DNA from: Bacteroidales bacterium
GTDB lineage: Bacteria > Bacteroidota > Bacteroidia > Bacteroidales > UBA932
Assembly: GCA_017461285.1 (NCBI GenBank)
Contig: JAFTYS010000061.1
Span: 1-35,567 of the forward strand
Length of the DNA: 35,567 bases
Reading direction: 5' to 3'
Position 1 is the first letter of the stretch. Each line of letters starts with the position of its first letter. The notes beneath the pieces are model-generated. The model had not been told where the DNA came from. It made no database searches and worked only from the letters and a program-made list of their open reading frames with translations. The position numbers and the translations under genes are program-made. This document shows positions 32,279 to 35,567 of the stretch, piece after piece.

Positions 32279-32286
32279 CAAAATTA
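32279..32286 (-). promoter_or_regulatory. -7 promoter element for pncB-pncA
   Basis: Minus-strand TAATTTTG matches TAnnTTTG, 24 bases before the pncB ATG. The shared 76-base spacer also holds TAAATTCG (32310-32317, plus strand), a one-mismatch -7 candidate for the fusion gene. Confidence 0.45.
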
Positions 32287-32330
32287 ACTTTTTTATCTCA
32301 ACAATTTAGTAAATTCGCAAAAAATCTGAT

Positions 32331-33770
32331 ATGAAAGAACTGTCGTCCTTATATATGTCCATCTTTGGAAACCTTCCTGACGAGGTTGTTTCCATAACGG
32401 GATCGGCCAGCAACCGCCGGTATTTCCGCCTTTCATCGCAGTCCGGGACATGCATCGGGGTTGTAGGGCTTGACCGTGCTGAGAATGACGCCTTCATTAC
32501 GATTGCCCGCCATTTCCGCTCCAAAGGGATAAATGTGCCGGAGGTGCTGGCTGTAAGCGGTGACCGGATGCGTTATCTCCAGGAAGACCTTGGAAACGAC
32601 ATCCTTTTCGAAAGGTTTGCCAAAGGCGGAGTGTCCGAAGAAGACGAGGCTGTTCTCTGTGAGGCGATGTCTCTCCTTCCGCAGATGCAGATTGAAGGCG
32701 CTGAAGGATTGGATTTCTCAGTCTGCTATCCGCAGCCGGCATTCGACATGAGGATGGTGATGTTCGACCTTGACTATTTCAAATACTGCTTTCTCAAGCC
32801 TTCAGGCCTGGAGTTCAATGAAGTCCTTCTTCAGGATGACTTCGAACGCTATGCGGAAGATCTTCTTGCGTGTTCCGGAGATGCCCCGTCGTTCCTGTAC
32901 CGGGATTTCAACGCCAGAAACGTGATGGTGCATGACGGAAGGCCATACTTCATTGATTTTCAAGGAGGTCGCAAAGGACCTGTCTATTATGATGTGGCAT
33001 CGTTCATATGGCATGCCCGTTCCGGCTTTTCCGAGAGGCTGAGGGAGAGGATGCTGGATTCATATCTGGATTCGCTGGCGCACTATGTCAAGGTGGACAG
33101 GTCTGCTTTCATGGAGAATCTGCGTCTGTTCGTCCTGTTCCGGACCCTTCAGGTCCTGGGCGCATACGGCTTCAGGGGCTGGACTGAGCATAAGGCGAAT
33201 TTCATCGTGACCATACCAAAGACCGTCAGATCGTTGAGGGATTTCCTTGAGGGACGTTCATGCGGTGACTGTGCGTTTGTGAGGAATAGATATCCGTATC
33301 TGTATGAGACTCTTCTGCAGATGACCGGACTGTCGAGATTCGATGAGGCTTTGGATTCTGACGGGCGGCTGAATGTCACGGTCACGAGCTTTTCGTTCAA
33401 GAAGGGCATTCCTGAGGACCCTTCCGGCAACGGTGGCGGCTATGTCTTTGACTGCCGCTCCATCCATAACCCGGGAAGGTATGAACAATATAAGAAACTG
33501 ACCGGCAGGGACGAACCTGTAATCCGCTTTCTGGAAGAAGACGGAGAAGTGTTCGGCTATCTTGAGCATGTGTACGGCGTCGTGGATCCTCATGTCGAGA
33601 CATTCAGGCGTCGCGGATTCACCAGTCTGATGGTCAGTTTCGGCTGCACAGGCGGCCAGCATCGCTCGGTCTATTGCGCCGAGCATCTTGCCGCCCATCT
33701 TAGGGGAAAATATCCGGACATCAGTGTACGTCTGATCCATCGGGAGCAGAATCCGGACAAAGTGTTGTGA
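32331..33770 (+). CDS. Fusion of AmgK-like amino-sugar kinase with RapZ C-terminal domain
   Basis: Two-domain cytosolic protein of 479 residues. Residues about 1-330 are an aminoglycoside-phosphotransferase-fold kinase: Y-R-D-F-N-A-R-N-V-M-V (190-200, catalytic D192 and N197) and F-I-D-F-Q-G-G (207-213, Mg-binding D209), with I-N-V-P-E-V-L-A and Q-E-D-L-G-N-D matching the MurNAc/GlcNAc 1-kinase AmgK. Residues about 348-475 match the RapZ/YvcJ C-terminal domain: F-S-F-K-K-G-I-P, V-F-D-C-R, L-T-G-R-D-E-P-V, G-C-T-G-G-Q-H-R-S-V-Y (438-448) and H-R-E. The RapZ N-terminal P-loop domain is absent. In E. coli the RapZ C domain binds glucosamine-6-phosphate and RNA. A MurU-like gene follows within 2 bases. 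Domain calls are solid; substrate is inferred. Confidence 0.85.
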   Translation: MKELSSLYMSIFGNLPDEVVSITGSASNRRYFRLSSQSGTCIGVVGLDRAENDAFITIARHFRSKGINVPEVLAVSGDRMRYLQEDLGNDILFERFAKGGVSEEDEAVLCEAMSLLPQMQIEGAEGLDFSVCYPQPAFDMRMVMFDLDYFKYCFLKPSGLEFNEVLLQDDFERYAEDLLACSGDAPSFLYRDFNARNVMVHDGRPYFIDFQGGRKGPVYYDVASFIWHARSGFSERLRERMLDSYLDSLAHYVKVDRSAFMENLRLFVLFRTLQVLGAYGFRGWTEHKANFIVTIPKTVRSLRDFLEGRSCGDCAFVRNRYPYLYETLLQMTGLSRFDEALDSDGRLNVTVTSFSFKKGIPEDPSGNGGGYVFDCRSIHNPGRYEQYKKLTGRDEPVIRFLEEDGEVFGYLEHVYGVVDPHVETFRRRGFTSLMVSFGCTGGQHRSVYCAEHLAAHLRGKYPDISVRLIHREQNPDKVL

Positions 33771-33772
33771 TC

Positions 33773-34543
33773 ATGAAGGCGATGATATTTGCGGCGGGGC
33801 TTGGAACCCGTCTGAAACCGATAACAGATACTCTTCCCAAGGCTCTGGTACCTGTGGGAGGAAAGCCTCTTATAGAACATGTGGCACGCAAGCTCAAGGC
33901 ATCAGGTATTGATGAGGCAGTGGTGAATGTCCATCATTTCGCCGATAAGGTAGAGGCCTGGGTAGGGGAGCAGGACGTCATGAAGATTGAAGTGAGCGAC
34001 GAGCGCAGCATGCTTCTTGAGACCGGCGGTGCCGTGCTTCATGCACGGAAGTATCTGGAAGACTGCGGACATTTCCTCATACATAATGTGGACATAATGT
34101 CGGATGCGGACCTGAAGTGGCTGGAAGGCCAGGTCCGTGACGATGCGTTGGCGACGCTGCTGGTAAGCAGACGTCCGACCAAAAGGTTCTTCCTTTTCCA
34201 TCCCGGCACCATGCGGCTTGTAGGCTGGCATAATGCAGGAACGGGAGACAGCATTATGGCTGACGGGTCGCTTAAGGTGGAAGATTGCAAGGCCTATGGC
34301 TTTTCAGGCATACATGTCATGTCGGACAAGGTGTTTGGCCTGATGGATGAATATGTGGCTGAAAAGGGACTGCCTGTGGATCAGGAGTCCGGAGTGAAGT
34401 TCCCGGTCAGGGACTTCTATCTATGGGCTGCAATGAGGGCTCCGATATATGGCGTCGTGGCTGAAGGCCTGGATCTGCTTGATGTCGGAAAGCTTGATGC
34501 CCTCGCCCCTGCAGAAGAATTCATTAAAACGAACAGGATATGA
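33773..34543 (+). CDS. MurU-like nucleotidyltransferase (sugar-1-phosphate uridylyltransferase)
   Basis: Protein of 256 residues with the nucleotidyltransferase-A fold. The signature M-I-F-A-A-G-L-G-T-R-L-K-P-I-T is at about 4-18, with P-K-A-L-V-P-V-G-G-K-P-L at 22-33, and H-N-V-D-I-M-S-D carries the metal-binding Asp. F-S-G-I-H-V and the late V-K-F-P-V-R-D-F region fit MurU, which forms UDP-MurNAc from MurNAc-1-phosphate. ATG at 33773 is preferred; a GTG at 33767 overlaps the previous stop and is less likely. It follows an AmgK-like kinase, which supports MurNAc salvage. GlcNAc-1-P or another hexose-1-P remains possible. Confidence 0.85.
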   Translation: MKAMIFAAGLGTRLKPITDTLPKALVPVGGKPLIEHVARKLKASGIDEAVVNVHHFADKVEAWVGEQDVMKIEVSDERSMLLETGGAVLHARKYLEDCGHFLIHNVDIMSDADLKWLEGQVRDDALATLLVSRRPTKRFFLFHPGTMRLVGWHNAGTGDSIMADGSLKVEDCKAYGFSGIHVMSDKVFGLMDEYVAEKGLPVDQESGVKFPVRDFYLWAAMRAPIYGVVAEGLDLLDVGKLDALAPAEEFIKTNRI

Positions 34544-34908
34544 AATTTTTAGGAAACATTCTGTGGCTCGTACTGGGAGGACTCCTGGTGGCCATCTACT
34601 ATTGGATCATAGGTCTTCTGACCTGCATTACAATCATCGGCATTCCTTTCGGTGTCCAGCTGATGAAGATAGGAACATTCGCGTTGTGGCCTTTCGGCCA
34701 TGAGGTAGTGCCCGGCCCTTCTGACAGCGGCTGTCTGGCGATCATCATGAACGTGATATGGATTCTGGTGGGAGGAATAGAGATAGCGTTGCTCCATCTG
34801 TCGTTCGGACTCATATGCTGCGTCACCATTATCGGCATTCCTTTCGGACTGCAGCATTTCAAGATGGCTCTTCTGGCTGTGGTGCCGTTCGGAAAGAACA
34901 TAGTATAA
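34540..34908 (+). CDS. YccF-domain inner membrane protein
   Basis: Small membrane protein of 122 residues made of two related halves, each with a hydrophobic helix and the motif T-I-I-G-I-P-F-G (about 30-37 and 92-99), the hallmark of YccF (DUF307). Hydrophobic stretches are at about 5-30, 66-90 and 92-118. Function of the family is unknown. The start overlaps the nucleotidyltransferase stop by 4 bases (ATGA), so it is translationally coupled to the presumed recycling operon. It ends inside the bidirectional terminator at 34904-34938. Confidence 0.88.
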   Translation: MKFLGNILWLVLGGLLVAIYYWIIGLLTCITIIGIPFGVQLMKIGTFALWPFGHEVVPGPSDSGCLAIIMNVIWILVGGIEIALLHLSFGLICCVTIIGIPFGLQHFKMALLAVVPFGKNIV

Positions 34909-34938
34909 AAAAAGACCCCGCGGGGGTCTTTTTTTATA
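34904..34938. terminator. Bidirectional intrinsic terminator overlapping both stop codons
   Basis: A7-GACCCC (34907-34919) pairs with GGGGTC-T7 (34923-34935) around a 3-base loop; outer TAT/ATA pairs extend it. It has a poly-U exit on both strands. It contains the last bases of the YccF gene (stop 34906-34908) and the stop of the CPBP gene (34934-34936), ending the two convergent units together. Confidence 0.92.
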
Positions 34939-35567
34939 TGCTCATAGGAGGTATCTCGTCGCAGTTGCTGCGGGCTCCTTCCTTTTCCGGAGGTATGTTG
35001 CGCAATACCACGCATGCTGCAGCAACGAATGCGGCGCAAGCTATGAATATGCCAGCGTATGCCCATGGACTGAGCACGTCGGCAAAGGTTTCAGCTTCCT
35101 CAAGAGCAGGTATCCTGCTGAAAACCACTGCCATGGTGTTGTTTACGCAGTGCATGAGCATGGTCAGCTTCAGTGAGCCGGTCCTATAGTATACATATCC
35201 GAAGAGCACTCCGAGAAGGAAGGCAGGGAGCGCCTGCCATGGATTCATGTGGAGCACGGCAAAGAATACTGCTGAAACAAGGATGGCAGATACCGGGCTT
35301 GTCTTCTGGAGGAGGCCTCTCAGCACGAGACCTCTGCAGAGCCACTCCTCAAAAAGAGGGGCAAAGACCGAAACGGATATCAGCGTGATCCATACAGGAG
35401 CGTCCATCAGCATGTTCATTGCGTCCTCAAACCACTGCGGAGCTTCAGGCATGATTGCATTGAGGCTGTCAGCCATGAAGGCTGCGGCGATGGTCGCAAT
35501 CGATACTATGACAGCCATGCGGAAGCCTCCCAGCTTGCCGAAATGGCTGCTGTCAATGGCGTAGCCG
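34934..35567 (-). CDS. CPBP-family intramembrane metalloprotease (5' truncated by window edge)
   Basis: The frame stays open from the first in-window ATG (35518) to the window end with no stop, adding at least 16 residues (G-Y-A-I-D-S-S-H-F-G-K-L-G-G-F-R), so the true start lies outside. About 210 residues are visible. The CPBP (CAAX protease/bacteriocin-processing) motif F-E-E-W-L-C-R-G (E-E-x-x-x-R) is intact, followed by F-F-A-V-L-H-M-N and the later M-H-C-V-N-N motif; these Glu and His residues bind the metal. Several hydrophobic helices surround them. Natural substrates in this phylum are mostly unknown. The cytosolic tail is charged (P-P-E-K-E-G-A-R). Confidence 0.88.
   Translation of the reverse strand, partial: GYAIDSSHFGKLGGFRMAVIVSIATIAAAFMADSLNAIMPEAPQWFEDAMNMLMDAPVWITLISVSVFAPLFEEWLCRGLVLRGLLQKTSPVSAILVSAVFFAVLHMNPWQALPAFLLGVLFGYVYYRTGSLKLTMLMHCVNNTMAVVFSRIPALEEAETFADVLSPWAYAGIFIACAAFVAAACVVLRNIPPEKEGARSNCDEIPPMSI

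Noticed and set aside
33767..33772. GTG start for the MurU-like gene
   Set aside because: ATG two codons later matches the conserved start of the family and sits just after the previous stop. The GTG cannot be excluded.
1..35567. CRISPR array, insertion sequence, prophage, tRNA or rRNA gene
   Set aside because: No regularly spaced repeats, transposase or integrase, tRNA-like cloverleaf with complete arms, or rRNA sequence seen in any gap; the CCCGAGTGG stretch at 2271-2279 lacks the rest of a tRNA.

Overview
The window looks like a chromosomal housekeeping segment from a member of the order Bacteroidales (phylum Bacteroidota). The reasons are: repeated TAnnTTTG (-7) elements upstream of genes, some with a TTTG-like -33 element; very few Shine-Dalgarno sequences except at a few genes; large outer-membrane barrels with an N-terminal carboxypeptidase-regulatory-like domain; an exbB / small membrane protein / exbD / exbD operon; and a kinase-RapZ fusion. 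I see no tRNA, rRNA, CRISPR array, insertion sequence, phage gene or attachment site. About 36 genes fill the window, and no gap without a gene exceeds about 140 bases.

Layout. 1-1283 (+): the 3' part of an AAA-type ATPase, overlapping a zinc-motif-less sirtuin. 1285-4136 (+): rpsU with its own promoter and a near-perfect Shine-Dalgarno, rplU, rpmA, a structured intergenic region, serS and ruvC. 4202-10306 (+): two tandem paralogous outer-membrane barrel proteins of about 1000 residues with Gly/Met-rich segments. 10310-13062 (-): asnS-udk-tonB-like operon. 13110-14294 (-): alkaline phosphatase lipoprotein. 14358-16713 (-): exbB, a small four-helix membrane protein, exbD, exbD and a strong terminator. 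16850-19880 (-): dprA, tatD, ansA. 19997-21744 (-): Nudix hydrolase and queA. 21846-26393 (+): pyrE, SRPBCC protein, RNA m5C methyltransferase, TPR-like secreted protein and FtsX/LolE-type permease in a tightly packed run. 26386-30147 (-): putative porin, then an MltF-like lytic transglycosylase. 30181-32254 (-): pncB-pncA. 32331-34908 (+): sugar kinase-RapZ fusion, MurU-like nucleotidyltransferase, YccF protein. 34904-35567 (-): bidirectional terminator and a 5'-truncated CPBP protease.

Functional themes. Envelope energetics: two outer-membrane barrels, a TonB-like protein and ExbB/ExbD/ExbD lie within 13 kb. Peptidoglycan turnover and recycling: an MltF-like enzyme, an AmgK-like kinase fused to the amino-sugar-phosphate-sensing domain of RapZ, and a MurU-like uridylyltransferase. 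NAD: a sirtuin that releases nicotinamide, and the nicotinamidase/nicotinate phosphoribosyltransferase pair that salvages it. Translation: three ribosomal proteins, two aminoacyl-tRNA synthetases, QueA and an RNA methyltransferase.

The most interesting items are the AmgK-RapZ fusion next to a MurU-like gene, which suggests a GlcN6P-gated MurNAc salvage pathway; the interleaved (pseudoknot-type or mutually exclusive) pairings between rpmA and serS, where no serS promoter is visible; the 12-nt anti-Shine-Dalgarno complement before rpsU in a lineage that rarely uses it; and the face-to-face promoters between the Nudix gene and pyrE. All functional statements rest on reading motifs by eye. No database search was run.
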